From Pseudochelatococcus lubricantis (GTDB lineage: Bacteria; Pseudomonadota; Alphaproteobacteria; Rhizobiales; Beijerinckiaceae), in assembly GCF_042432495.1 (NCBI RefSeq), contig NZ_JBHLXC010000002.1, positions 558,001 through 622,000 on the forward strand: a stretch of 64,000 nucleotides of DNA, in the 5' to 3' direction. The translations under genes and the position numbers were made by a program. Positions within the stretch are counted from its first letter, which is position 1, and the number at the start of each line of letters is the position of its first letter. A model generated the notes under the pieces. That model was not told the DNA's origin, searched no databases, and saw nothing but the letters and a program-made list of their open reading frames with translations. Below are positions 39,495 to 48,694 of the stretch, piece after piece.

Positions 39495-40298
39495 ATGGTG
39501 ATCGGCGATCTGCTGGAAGCGGTGGCGCTGGGCGTGGTCGAGGGGCTGACGGAGTTCATTCCCGTCTCCTCCACGGGCCATCTGCTGCTGCTCGGCCATT
39601 TCATCGGCTTCGAATCGAACGGCAAGACATTCGAGGTGCTGGTGCAGCTCGGCTCCATCCTCGCCATCATGCTGGTGTATTTCCACCGGCTGTTCGCGAT
39701 GGCGCGCGACATCCGCACCGATCCGGCCGTGCAGCGCTTCGCGCTCGGCGTGCTGGTCGCGTTTCTGCCGGCGGTGGTGGTCGGCGCGCTTGCCCATGGC
39801 TTCATCAAGAACGTGCTGTTCGATCCGTGGATCGTGTGCCTGTCGCTGATCACGGGCGGGCTCGTGCTGATCATGGTGGATAACGTCAAGCTCTCGCCGC
39901 GCCTGCACGACGCGACGCAGTTTCCGCTGCGCACGTGCCTCATCATCGGGCTGTGCCAGTGCGTGGCGATGATCCCCGGCGTGTCGCGCTCGGGCGCGAC
40001 CATCGTCGGCGCCATGCTCAACGGGGCCGACAAGCGGGCGGCGACGGAGTTCTCCTTCTTCCTCGCCATGCCGACCATGGCGGCGGCTTTCGCCTATGAC
40101 CTGCTGAAGAACTACAAGAACCTGGACGCCAACGACGGCCTGTTGATCACGGTCGGTTTCATCGCGGCGTTCCTGTCAGGCCTCTTGGTAGTGCGCTCGC
40201 TGCTCGTCTTCGTGGCCCGCCACGGTCTGGGCGTGTTCGCGTGGTGGCGCATCATCGTGGGCACGGCGGGCCTTGCCGGGCTCATGGTATTTGGCTGA
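39495..40298 (+). CDS. uppP: Undecaprenyl-diphosphatase
   Basis: A 267-residue inner-membrane enzyme that recycles undecaprenyl diphosphate for peptidoglycan and other envelope polymers. The two signature loops are intact: GVVEGLTEFIPVSSTGHLLL and MIPGVSRSGATIVGAMLNGA. Seven to eight membrane helices are visible, and the length is typical. GGGAAA precedes the ATG. It is transcribed away from fzlA. Confidence 0.95.
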   Translation: MVIGDLLEAVALGVVEGLTEFIPVSSTGHLLLLGHFIGFESNGKTFEVLVQLGSILAIMLVYFHRLFAMARDIRTDPAVQRFALGVLVAFLPAVVVGALAHGFIKNVLFDPWIVCLSLITGGLVLIMVDNVKLSPRLHDATQFPLRTCLIIGLCQCVAMIPGVSRSGATIVGAMLNGADKRAATEFSFFLAMPTMAAAFAYDLLKNYKNLDANDGLLITVGFIAAFLSGLLVVRSLLVFVARHGLGVFAWWRIIVGTAGLAGLMVFG

Positions 40299-40622
40299 CG
40301 GGCGCGCCCGCGTCCTCTGCTCTGCGCTGTGGATTCCGCACCGCCCGCCGGCTCGCCCCGGGCGGAATCGCGATGTATTTTCAAGGGTAGTGGCAGGGTT
40401 GTTATTTTCACTTCACATGTTTCGGCTTATCTTGAACGATGTTTTGAAGAGCATATTTTGAGTTTGTTGACATGGTTTTGCTGCAATGCGGTAGCATTGG
40501 TGCAAGAGGGCCCGCTTCGAGAACGGTGGAACAGCGGTGCCAGGGTCCCGGGGTGACGTCGCGTTTTCTTTCGTCGCTTCCCTGACATCCCCACAGTTCG
40601 GCAACAAGAAAGATGGAGCAAC
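40299..40622. promoter_or_regulatory. Upstream region of the PHB depolymerase-family gene
   Basis: A 324-bp gap that becomes AT-rich after 40375. TTGACA at 40467-40472 is a consensus -35; the best -10 (TAGCAT at 40492-40497) lies at 19 bp, so the promoter is only moderate. CTGCAATGCGG at 40481-40491 matches the PhaR-type CTGC-N3-GCAG box at seven of eight positions and falls within the spacer. AGATGGAGCA leads into the ATG at 40623. No gene is visible here. Confidence 0.4.
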
Positions 40623-42095
40623 ATGACGGGAATTGCATCGACGACCGCCAATCTCGCCCTGTGGCGGATGCAGTGGGATACGCTGTTCTCGCTGCCGCAT
40701 CTTCTGGATGATGGCGAGGTCGGCAGCGACGAAGGCTGTCGCATCTCCGAAGTCGAACATTTCGGCGACAATCCCGGCAACCTGCGTATGTTTCAGTATG
40801 TCCCGCACGATCTCCCGCCCGGCGCGCCGCTGGTCGTGGTGCTGCACGGCTGCACCCAGACCGCGGCGGGTTACGACCGCGGTTCCGGCTGGTCGTATCT
40901 GGCGGAGCGGGAGGGCTTCGCCGTGCTTTTCGCGCAGCAGCGCAACGAGAACAACCCCCGCCGCTGCTTCAACTGGTTCCGTGTGAGCGATATCGAGCGC
41001 GACGCGGGGGAAGCCGCGTCCGTCAGGCAGATGGTGACCTTCATGACGAAGGCGCATCAGATCGATCTCCAGCGGATATTCGTCACCGGCCTCTCCGCGG
41101 GCGGCGGCATGACGAATGTCATGCTGTCGGCCTATCCGGAAGTGTTCGCCGCCGGCGCCGTCGTTGCCGGGCTTCCCTACCGCTCGGCTACCACGGTGCA
41201 CGAGGCGCTGCAGGTGATGATGGAGGGCAGCAGCCGCACGCCGGAGGAGCGGGGCGACGACGTTCGCCGGGCATCGCCGATTGGCGACCTGACGGAGAGC
41301 CGCATTGCCGTGGAGTGGCCGCGCATCGCCGTCTGGCAAGGGCTCGCCGACGATGTGGTGAGGCCCTCGAACGCCATGGAGATCGTCAAGCAATGGGCCA
41401 ACGTGCACGGCCTCGACGAGCTGGCGAGCGATGAGGACGAGATCAAGGGCAACAGGCGGTTGCGCTGGCGTGGCGCCGAGGGGCAGATCCTGATCGAGGC
41501 AGTGGCCATCGAGCACCTCGGCCATGCCGTGCCGATCGATGCCGGACGCACCGACATCCATGAGCAGCCAGGGCCGCATTTCGCCGATATCGGCCTCTCT
41601 GCAACGGAAGAAATTGCCCGCTTCTTCGGCCTGCTGGAGGAACCCGCGCACGTGGTCGCAGACGGCGGCAAGCGGCAGGTCGCCGGCCATCCCGCAGCCG
41701 CTTCGGCGGCTTTGCCTGCCTCGCGTAGCAGGCGGGGCAAGGGCGCGCGCGTGCTGCGCTTGCGGGAAGGCGGAGCAGCCGGGCGCCGTCACGAGGCGGA
41801 ACAGGCGGCGGGCGAACCCGCCGTCGCCGCGCCGCCGGAGGAGGCTGCGCCGACAGCGCTGCCCCCACCCGAGCCGCCGGCGGCGGCTGTGGCTCTCCCC
41901 GTGGCTCTCGCGGTGCCCTTGCCCACGGCGCAGGCAAGCGCCGGGGGGCAAAAGGATGAAGCGCCGCAACGTCCGGAGACGGCGGAGCCATCGGCTGATA
42001 GCGGGGATGTCCGGCCGGAGGCGCCCGACCGCAACGCCGGGAAGAGCCTGTTCCTGCGTGTTCTCGGCGCGCTGGGACTTTCAGGCGACAAGTAA
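40623..42095 (+). CDS. PHB depolymerase-family esterase
   Basis: A 490-residue protein of the type 1 short-chain PHB depolymerase/feruloyl esterase fold. N-terminal MTGIASTTANLALWRMQWDT is followed by VVLHGCTQTAAGYDRGSGW (oxyanion region), lipase box VTGLSAGGGMTNVML with nucleophile S158, acid in WQGLADDVVRPSNA and the His in EHLGHAVPIDAG. The catalytic part ends near residue 345; the last 140 residues are Ala/Pro-rich and disordered. No signal peptide is visible, so it may act on intracellular PHA granules, consistent with two phasin genes elsewhere in the window. Confidence 0.85.
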   Translation: MTGIASTTANLALWRMQWDTLFSLPHLLDDGEVGSDEGCRISEVEHFGDNPGNLRMFQYVPHDLPPGAPLVVVLHGCTQTAAGYDRGSGWSYLAEREGFAVLFAQQRNENNPRRCFNWFRVSDIERDAGEAASVRQMVTFMTKAHQIDLQRIFVTGLSAGGGMTNVMLSAYPEVFAAGAVVAGLPYRSATTVHEALQVMMEGSSRTPEERGDDVRRASPIGDLTESRIAVEWPRIAVWQGLADDVVRPSNAMEIVKQWANVHGLDELASDEDEIKGNRRLRWRGAEGQILIEAVAIEHLGHAVPIDAGRTDIHEQPGPHFADIGLSATEEIARFFGLLEEPAHVVADGGKRQVAGHPAAASAALPASRSRRGKGARVLRLREGGAAGRRHEAEQAAGEPAVAAPPEEAAPTALPPPEPPAAAVALPVALAVPLPTAQASAGGQKDEAPQRPETAEPSADSGDVRPEAPDRNAGKSLFLRVLGALGLSGDK

Positions 42096-42211
42096 GATTC
42101 CGGAGATGCCGGCATTTGCGCCGGACTGCTTCATATTCCCGATAGACTCATACTTAAAAACAGCATGTTCCGGTTGCCGGAACCGATCGCGCCCCCTGTC
42201 CGGCGCGCCAC

Positions 42212-42913
42212 TCAGCCGGCCATCCGCGCTTCCGTCGGGCTGATGTCCCGCAGCACGTAGCCGCGCCCCCACACCGTCTCGATGTAGTTCGTGCCCTCCG
42301 AAGCATTGGCGAGCTTCTTGCGCAGCTTGCAAATGAACACGTCGATGATCTTCAGCTCGGGCTCGTCCATGCCGCCGTAGAGATGGTTGAGGAACATCTC
42401 CTTGGTGAGCGTCGTTCCCTTGCGCAGGGAAAGCAGCTCCAGCATCTGGTATTCCTTGCCCGTCAGGTGCACCCGCGCGCCGCTGACCTCGACGGTCTTG
42501 GCATCGAGGTTGATGACGAGATCGCCGGTGGTGATGACGGATTGCGCGTGACCCTTCGACCGGCGCACGATGGCGTGGATGCGCGCGACGAGTTCGTCCT
42601 TGTGGAACGGCTTGGTGAGATAGTCGTCGGCGCCGAAGCCCAGGCCCTTCACCTTGTCCTCGATGCCGGCGAGGCCGGAGAGGATCAGGATCGGCGTCTT
42701 GACCTTCGCGACACGCAGGCTGCGCAGGACTTCGTATCCCGACATGTCCGGAAGGTTTAGATCGAGCAGGATGATGTCGTAGTCGTAGAGCTTGCCAAGG
42801 TCGACGCCTTCCTCGCCAAGATCAGTCGTATAGGCGTTGAAATTTTCGGACTTCAGCATCAATTCAATGCTTTGCGCGGTAGCGCTGTCGTCCTCAATGA
42901 GCAATACGCGCAT
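42212..42913 (-). CDS. ctrA: Cell-cycle master response regulator CtrA
   Basis: A 233-residue OmpR-type regulator. The receiver has phospho-acceptor D51 (IILLDLNLPDMSGYEVL) and conserved K in GADDYLTKPFHKDE; the winged helix includes LTGKEYQMLELLSLRKGTTL, KEMFLNHLYGG and CKLRKKLANASEGTNYIETV. The sequence follows CtrA of Rhizobiales nearly throughout. It controls replication, division and motility genes. The 480-bp upstream region has five GANTC sites, suggesting CcrM-dependent control. AAGGA precedes the ATG. Confidence 0.96.
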   Translation of the reverse strand: MRVLLIEDDSATAQSIELMLKSENFNAYTTDLGEEGVDLGKLYDYDIILLDLNLPDMSGYEVLRSLRVAKVKTPILILSGLAGIEDKVKGLGFGADDYLTKPFHKDELVARIHAIVRRSKGHAQSVITTGDLVINLDAKTVEVSGARVHLTGKEYQMLELLSLRKGTTLTKEMFLNHLYGGMDEPELKIIDVFICKLRKKLANASEGTNYIETVWGRGYVLRDISPTEARMAG

Positions 42914-43058
42914 GGCCTCGTCCTTAACCTCGTTGCCGAGGCTCCCTGTGCTGTTGGCCCTGAGACAATCGGCGCCAATGACGGGTGTCCCCGGCGGCGT
43001 CGCGCAGTCTCATCCCACTTCAACCCGAAACGCTATGCTGTAATGGTTAACAAACCCT

Positions 43059-43319
43059 GATTCGTGCTGGCAAGTTATTTACGCGGGAGGTTCACTCTTT
43101 CGGTGTAAATCTCTATGCGGGAAAAATGGGCACGAATGAGCTTCATGACGTTTCAAGGTTCTGAATCGGGCTAACCGATTCTATTGATTCATTACTTCAC
43201 CGCCGTCGCGCTCCATGGGTCGTCCGACAGGACGTCGCATGGGCCGCGTCAGCCGCGTCGGGGGATATTCTTAACGACAGCGGTAAATGAAAGGTTGACG
43301 CGCCGCACACAGACGAATC
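43059..43319. promoter_or_regulatory. GANTC cluster in the ctrA upstream region
   Basis: GANTC sites lie at 43059-43063, 43163-43167, 43177-43181, 43186-43190 and 43315-43319. The 479-bp gap at 42914-43392 is AT-richer than its surroundings and carries no gene. In Caulobacter and Rhizobiales, CcrM methylation of GANTC controls the ctrA P1 promoter. A TTAACA at 43048-43053 could be a CtrA half-site. Confidence 0.55.
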
Positions 43320-43392
43320 ATTCGTTGACGAATGTGGACATCTGCGGGCAGCGCCGGGCGGGGCCGGCGCTGCGGCGGTTCCGTCACGGGCG

Positions 43393-44952
43393 TCAGGGCG
43401 GGGGCGCCCAGCGCAGCACGGGCTGGCGCGCCGCCCGGGTTTCGTCGAGCCGGCTGCGCGGCGCGTAGTGGGGGGCGCCGGTGAAACGCTCTGTCTCGCC
43501 CGCCAGCGCGCTGTGGGCGAGATCGCGCAGCGTGGCGATGAACAGGTCGAGAGAGGCCTTCGACTCGCTCTCCGTCGGCTCCACCAGCATCGCGCCGTGA
43601 ACCACGAGCGGGAAGTAGACCGTCATCGGGTGGTAACCCTCGTCGATCAGCGCCTTGGCGAAATCGAGCGTGGTGACACCGGTCCCCTTCAGCCAGGCGT
43701 CGTCGAACAGCACTTCGTGCATCGTTGGCCGGTCGAAGGCGACGGACATCAGGTTGCCGAGGCTGGCGCGGATGTAGTTGGCGTTCAGCACCGCGTCTTC
43801 CGACGCCTGCCGGAGGCCGTCGGCACCATGGGACAGCATGAAGGCGAGCGCGCGCACGAACACGCCCGCCTGCCCGTGGAAGGCGGTGAGGCGGCCGAGC
43901 GGCGCCGCACCCGCCTCGCGCGCCGACGCCTCATCCTCCACCAGCGTGAACGTCTCTCCGTCCTGTTTCAGGTAGGGCAGGGGCGCGAAGGCCGCAAGCC
44001 GGCCGGAAAGCGCGACCGGCCCCGCGCCCGGGCCGCCGCCGCCGTGGGGTGTCGAAAACGTCTTGTGCAGGTTGAGGTGCATGGCGTCGACGCCGAGGTC
44101 CATCGGCCGCACCTTGCCCATGATGGCGTTGAAATTCGCTCCGTCGCAATAGAAGAAGGCGCTGGCCTCGTGCACGGCATGGGCGATGGCCCGGACGTCG
44201 CGCTCGAACAGGCCGCAGGTGTTGGGGTTCGTCAGCATGATGGCGGCCACGTCCGGCCCCAGTGCCGCGGCGACAGCTGCCGCATCCACCGTGCCGTCCG
44301 CGCGTGCCGGCACGGGGCGCACGGAGAAGCCGAGCAGCGCGGCCGTCGCCGGATTGGTGCCGTGGGCGGAATCGGGCACCAGCACGACAGTGCGGGTCGC
44401 CGCCTCGCCACGCGCCGCGATTGCCGCCTTGATCGCGGCCATGCCACAGAACTCGCCGTGCGCGCCTGCCTTGGGCGGCAGCGCGATGGCCTCGGCGCCC
44501 GTCAGCTCCCGCAGCCAGCGGGACAGCTCGTCGAACAGCGCCAGTGCTCCCTGCACGGTGGAAAGCGGCTGCAGGGGGTGAATGTCGGCGAAGCCGGGCA
44601 GCCGTGCCAGCGCCTCGTTGAGGCGTGGATTGTGCTTCATCGTGCAGGAGCCGAGCGGGAAGAGGCCCGTATCGATGCCGTAGTTCTGCTGGCTGAGGCG
44701 CACGTAGTGGCGCACGGCCTCCGGCTCCGAGAGGCCCGGCAGGCCGATGCCGTCCTGCCGCGCCAGCCCGCCCAGCCGCGGCGCGAAGGCGGTGGGCTCC
44801 TCGATATCGACACCGGTCGTCCCGACGCGGCCGATCTCGAAGATCAGCGCTTCCTCCTGCGCCAGCGCGCGGTTGCCGGTGAAGGTGCCGCGCGTGTCGC
44901 TGTTGTCGCCGTTCCGCACGGGAGCAGTGGGGCGGCCCTGATCGTTCAGCAT
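43393..44952 (-). CDS. gcvPB: Glycine dehydrogenase (decarboxylating) subunit 2
   Basis: A 519-residue PLP enzyme; start ATG 44952 overlaps the gcvPA stop (TGATG). The PLP lysine lies in HLNLHKTFSTPHGGGGPG, with LGSCTMKHNPRLNEALARLP and LVPDSAHGTNPATAALLGF as further family signatures. Together with subunit 1 it forms the two-subunit P-protein, which decarboxylates glycine and loads the lipoyl arm of GcvH. Last gene of gcvT-gcvH-gcvPA-gcvPB. Confidence 0.96.
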   Translation of the reverse strand: MLNDQGRPTAPVRNGDNSDTRGTFTGNRALAQEEALIFEIGRVGTTGVDIEEPTAFAPRLGGLARQDGIGLPGLSEPEAVRHYVRLSQQNYGIDTGLFPLGSCTMKHNPRLNEALARLPGFADIHPLQPLSTVQGALALFDELSRWLRELTGAEAIALPPKAGAHGEFCGMAAIKAAIAARGEAATRTVVLVPDSAHGTNPATAALLGFSVRPVPARADGTVDAAAVAAALGPDVAAIMLTNPNTCGLFERDVRAIAHAVHEASAFFYCDGANFNAIMGKVRPMDLGVDAMHLNLHKTFSTPHGGGGPGAGPVALSGRLAAFAPLPYLKQDGETFTLVEDEASAREAGAAPLGRLTAFHGQAGVFVRALAFMLSHGADGLRQASEDAVLNANYIRASLGNLMSVAFDRPTMHEVLFDDAWLKGTGVTTLDFAKALIDEGYHPMTVYFPLVVHGAMLVEPTESESKASLDLFIATLRDLAHSALAGETERFTGAPHYAPRSRLDETRAARQPVLRWAPPP

Positions 44953-46292
44953 CACAATACCTCCCTGAGGCCGTCCGCGAGCGCGGCGCGGTCGTCCGCC
45001 GTGTTGAGTTCGGTCGAGGCGACGAGCAGCAGGTCGTCGAGCCCCGCGTCCGGCAGCAGGCGCGACACCGGCACGCCCGCGAGGATGCCGCGCCCGGCGA
45101 GTTCCTCCACGACATCGGCGGCCGCGCGCGGCAGGCGCACGGTGAATTCGTTGAAGAAGGTGCCGTTCAGCACCGCGACGCCGCCGACGGTGGCGAGCGC
45201 CTCGGCGAGCGCGACCGCGTTGGCGTGGTTGACGAGCGCAAGCCGCCGCAGCCCCTCCGACCCCAGCAGCGTGGCGTGGATGGAGAAGGCGAGCGCGCAC
45301 AGGCCCGAGTTGGTGCAGATGTTCGATGTCGCCTTCTCGCGCCGGATATGCTGTTCGCGCGCCGACAACGTCAGCACGAAGCCGCGCCGGCCGTCGGCGT
45401 CGAGCGTCTGCCCGGCAAGGCGGCCCGGCATCTGGCGCAGGTACTTCGTCCGCGTGGCGAACAGGCCGACATAGGGGCCGCCGAAGTTGAGCGCGTTGCC
45501 GATCGACTGTCCCTCGCCGACGACGATATCCGCGCCCATCGCGCCGGGCGGCGTGACAAGCCCGAGGGACACCGCCTCCGTGAACACGGCGACGAGCAGC
45601 GCGCCGCGTGCATGCGCGGCTTCCGCCACCGCCCGCAGGTCGCGCAGGTTGCCGAACACATCGGGCGTCTGCACAACGACGCAGGAGGTGTCGTCATCGA
45701 TATGCGCCGCGAGATCCTCGCCCGCGGCGACATCCGGCGGCAGCGTGACGGTCGCGTGGCCGCCCAGCGACGAGACGGTGCGCACGACCTGCGCATAATG
45801 GGGATGCAGCCCGCCCGACAGCACCGCCTTGCCGCGGCGGGTGAGGCGGTGGGCCATCAGCACGGCCTCGGCCGCCGCGGTCGAGCCGTCGTACATCGAG
45901 GCGTTGGCGACCTCCATGCCGGTGAGCGCGGCCACCTGCGTCTGGAACTCGAACAGCATCTGCAGGGTACCCTGCGCGATCTCGGGCTGATAGGGCGTGT
46001 AGCTCGTCAGGAATTCCGACCGCTGGATGAGATGGTCGACCGTGGCCGGCACGTGATGGCGGTAGGCGCCCGCACCCACGAAGAACGGCACCGAGGCGGC
46101 CGGCACGTTGCGGCCGGCAAGCGCCCGCAGGTGACGCTCGACGGCGAGCTCTCCCTGATGGCGCGGCAGCGGCAGGTCGCCGCTCAGGCGGTTCTCCTGC
46201 GGGATGTCCGCGAACAGGGCGTCGATGGAATCGATGCCGATGCGCGCCAGCATCTCGGCGCGGTCGGCGTCTGACAGCGGAAGGTAACGCAT
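44952..46292 (-). CDS. gcvPA: Glycine dehydrogenase (decarboxylating) subunit 1
   Basis: A 446-residue partner of gcvPB. Conserved segments include MRYLPLSDADRAEMLARIG, FFVGAGAYRHHVPATVDHLI, SEFLTSYTPYQPEIAQGTLQ and TGMEVANASMYDGSTAAAEA, then ATSNICTNSGLCALAFSIHA. The split P-protein is found in many bacteria, whereas most proteobacteria with gcvTHP have a single fused GcvP. It lies 72 bp after gcvH. Confidence 0.95.
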   Translation of the reverse strand: MRYLPLSDADRAEMLARIGIDSIDALFADIPQENRLSGDLPLPRHQGELAVERHLRALAGRNVPAASVPFFVGAGAYRHHVPATVDHLIQRSEFLTSYTPYQPEIAQGTLQMLFEFQTQVAALTGMEVANASMYDGSTAAAEAVLMAHRLTRRGKAVLSGGLHPHYAQVVRTVSSLGGHATVTLPPDVAAGEDLAAHIDDDTSCVVVQTPDVFGNLRDLRAVAEAAHARGALLVAVFTEAVSLGLVTPPGAMGADIVVGEGQSIGNALNFGGPYVGLFATRTKYLRQMPGRLAGQTLDADGRRGFVLTLSAREQHIRREKATSNICTNSGLCALAFSIHATLLGSEGLRRLALVNHANAVALAEALATVGGVAVLNGTFFNEFTVRLPRAAADVVEELAGRGILAGVPVSRLLPDAGLDDLLLVASTELNTADDRAALADGLREVL

Positions 46293-46364
46293 GGGAAACA
46301 GCCTTTCTGGCGGGAACCTGTCGGCGGGAGACCGCGCGCCGGACGCGGTTTCGCGATCGCGGGT

Positions 46365-46745
46365 TCAGGCCAGATCGCGGATGTAGTCCGCGTAGGCGGC
46401 CTCGTCGAGCAGTTGCGCCAGTTCGCCCGCGTCGGCCAGCTCGATCTTGAAGAACCAGCCGTTGCCGAACGGGTCCTCGTTGACGATGGCGGGATTTTCC
46501 TCCAGCGCCGTGTTGATGGCGACGACCTTGCCGGAAGCCGGCGCGAAGATCTCGCTTGCCGCCTTCACGCTCTCGACGACGGCCGCTTCCTCGCCTGCCT
46601 TGAGCACCCGCCCGATCTCGGGCAGCTCGACGAACACCACGTCGCCGAGCGCGGACTGGGCGTGGTCGCTGATGCCCACCGTCGCCACGGCTCCGTCGTC
46701 GATGCGGATGTATTCGTGATCCTTGGTGTAACGGATGTCGGTCAT
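46365..46745 (-). CDS. gcvH: Glycine cleavage system H protein
   Basis: A 126-residue lipoyl carrier. The lipoylated lysine is K61 in VVESVKAASEI; HEYIRIDDGAVATVGISDHA and GDVVFVELPEIGRVLKAGEE are typical. It shuttles the methylamine group from the P-protein to GcvT. It lies 51 bp after gcvT. Confidence 0.97.
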   Translation of the reverse strand: MTDIRYTKDHEYIRIDDGAVATVGISDHAQSALGDVVFVELPEIGRVLKAGEEAAVVESVKAASEIFAPASGKVVAINTALEENPAIVNEDPFGNGWFFKIELADAGELAQLLDEAAYADYIRDLA

Positions 46746-46796
46746 GCTTTTCTCCGGAAGCTCATGTTGGCGGATGCCTGTGCGGCTCTTCGTTGT

Positions 46797-47924
46797 TTAT
46801 CGGCGGTAGCTGTGCGCGACGAACGGCAGCGGGACGACGGTGCCGGCGATGGTCTTGCCCCGCACGTCCAGCCCCAGCGGGGTGCCGACGCGCGCGCAAT
46901 CGCTGACGACGTAGCCCATGGCGATCGGCCCGTTGACGGTGGGGCCGAAGCCGCCCGAGGTGACCTCGCCGACGAGTTCCCCCTTGCTGTCGTGGATGGC
47001 GGTGCCTTCCCGCGCCGGCGTGCGGCCCTGCGGCAGGATGCCGACGCGCTTGCGCAACGTGCCGTTTTGCAGCTCCGACAGAATGCGGCGGTGGCCGGGA
47101 AAGCCGCCTTCCTCGCGCCGGCGTTTCTGGATCGACCAGGCGAGGCCGGCCTCGACGGGCGAGGTTTCCTCGTTGATGTCGTGTCCGTAGAGGCAGAGGC
47201 CGGCCTCAAGGCGCAAGGAATCGCGCGCGCCGAGCCCGGCGGGCTTCACCTCCGGCTCATTGAGCAGCAGGTCCCACAGCGCCGCCGCCCGGTCGGCGAC
47301 GACCGAAAGCTCGAAGCCGTCCTCGCCCGTGTAGCCCGAGCGCGTCGCCGACACCTCTATATCGCCGATACGCGCCGCCGCCATGCCCATGAACGGCTGC
47401 TCCCGCAGCGCGGGCGCGAAACGCGCGATCACCTCCACGGCAAGCGGCCCCTGCAGCGCCAGCAGCGCCCGGCCGGGGTGGGGAACGAGCCGCACGGCCG
47501 CCGGCAGGTTGAGCGCGAGGTGGCGGAAGTCGACCTCCTTGCGCGCTGCATTGACGACAAGATAAAGGCGCCCTTCCGAGGACGGATCGGCCGAGCGGCT
47601 TACCATCAGGTCATCAATGATGCCGCCCTGCTCGTTGAGCAGCTGCGTGTAGCGCTGCCGGCCGGGCGCGAGGCCGAGGATGTCGGCGGGCACGCAGGCC
47701 TCCAGGGCGCGGGCCGTCGTCTCGTGGTCCGGGCCGGCGAGCGTGGCCTGCCCCATGTGCGAGACGTCGAAGAGGCTCGCCGCCTGGCGCGTGTGGCGAT
47801 GCTCGGCGAGGATGCCGTCCGGATACTGGACCGGCAGCGCGTAGCCCGCGAACGGTACGATGCGCGCGCCGAGCGCCTCGTGACGCGCGAAGATCGGAGT
47901 GGTCAGCAAATCGTCGGTCGCCAT
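46797..47924 (-). CDS. gcvT: Glycine cleavage system T protein (aminomethyltransferase)
   Basis: A 375-residue folate-dependent enzyme. AAGGGGGA precedes the ATG. Motifs: FDVSHMGQATLAGPD, YTQLLNEQGGIIDDLMVSR, GYTGEDGFELSV and DSLRLEAGLCLYGHDI. It releases ammonia and transfers the methylene group to tetrahydrofolate. First gene of the gcv operon. Only 36 bp separate it from the lipoprotein gene on the same strand, too little for a tandem glycine riboswitch. Confidence 0.96.
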   Translation of the reverse strand: MATDDLLTTPIFARHEALGARIVPFAGYALPVQYPDGILAEHRHTRQAASLFDVSHMGQATLAGPDHETTARALEACVPADILGLAPGRQRYTQLLNEQGGIIDDLMVSRSADPSSEGRLYLVVNAARKEVDFRHLALNLPAAVRLVPHPGRALLALQGPLAVEVIARFAPALREQPFMGMAAARIGDIEVSATRSGYTGEDGFELSVVADRAAALWDLLLNEPEVKPAGLGARDSLRLEAGLCLYGHDINEETSPVEAGLAWSIQKRRREEGGFPGHRRILSELQNGTLRKRVGILPQGRTPAREGTAIHDSKGELVGEVTSGGFGPTVNGPIAMGYVVSDCARVGTPLGLDVRGKTIAGTVVPLPFVAHSYRR

Positions 47925-47960
47925 GGTTCCCCCTTTTTTGATACCGGCTGCCGACGGGCC

Positions 47961-48563
47961 CTATCGCCGGGGCGCGCCGAGGCCGATCTCGATCAGCACA
48001 TTGGACGTATCCTCCGGCAGCGGGAAGCCTTCCTCCACGATGCGCGTCATGGCCTGCGCCTCGCCCGCCGGAATGGTGATCGAGACCTGCCGCGTGCGGG
48101 TGGAGAGAACAGTGTTGTCCCGCTTGATCGAGATGCGCAACGGCGCGGAATAGGTGCCGGGCCCGCCTGTAGGGCCGAGCAGCGCCAGCACCTCCACGCC
48201 CACGTTCACCGTGTGCCTGCCGTCCGGCTGCGGAATGCACTCGCGCGCCGTCGTCCGGATCGCGAGCTGATAGCGCAGCGACCGTCCCTCGCCCGAGCGC
48301 ACGGCCGAGCCGCCCTCGAAGACGTCAAAACGCGGGCAGGCGATGACCTCCGGATCCGGCGGCATTTCCGGCGGCACGGTGGCGCCGCCATAGAGCAGGA
48401 AGTTCTTCAGGCTGGAACCGCCGCCGTCCGCGCCGCTTCCCGAGGACTGGCAGCCGGCGAGCAGCAGCGCCGCGCCGACCGCCGCGGCCGGCAGCAGCCG
48501 GCGCAGGACCGGCACGCCGGCTTTCGTGCCGCGGGAGGTGATGCGTGATCCGGTGTCAATCAT
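47961..48563 (-). CDS. Putative lipoprotein of unknown function
   Basis: A 200-residue protein from ATG 48563. The lipobox is clear (RLLPAAAVGAALLLAGC). The mature part has ARECIPQPDGRHTVNVGVEV, then GPGTYSAPLRISIKRDNTVL and a beta-rich C-terminal half typical of small envelope proteins. I recognise no domain. It is adjacent to gcvT on the same strand (36 bp) and may share its transcript, with no clear functional link. Confidence 0.75.
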   Translation of the reverse strand: MIDTGSRITSRGTKAGVPVLRRLLPAAAVGAALLLAGCQSSGSGADGGGSSLKNFLLYGGATVPPEMPPDPEVIACPRFDVFEGGSAVRSGEGRSLRYQLAIRTTARECIPQPDGRHTVNVGVEVLALLGPTGGPGTYSAPLRISIKRDNTVLSTRTRQVSITIPAGEAQAMTRIVEEGFPLPEDTSNVLIEIGLGAPRR

Positions 48564-48694
48564 GGTCGCCTCGTCGACTGTGCGGCATGGACCTGAAAGG
48601 CGCACGCCCTGGTGCGGATAAAATTGCCGCGCAACGGATGTCCGGCGCGAAGCGTGTTCCCGGTCGGCCGCATGCCGCCGCCCGTGCGGGGGGA

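Noticed and set aside
47925..47960. Glycine riboswitch before gcvT
   Set aside because: The gap is 36 bp and lacks the conserved aptamer segments.
43468..48548. Long plus-strand open frames opposite the gcv genes
   Set aside because: They lack ribosome sites and known motifs; all four gcv genes are complete on the minus strand.
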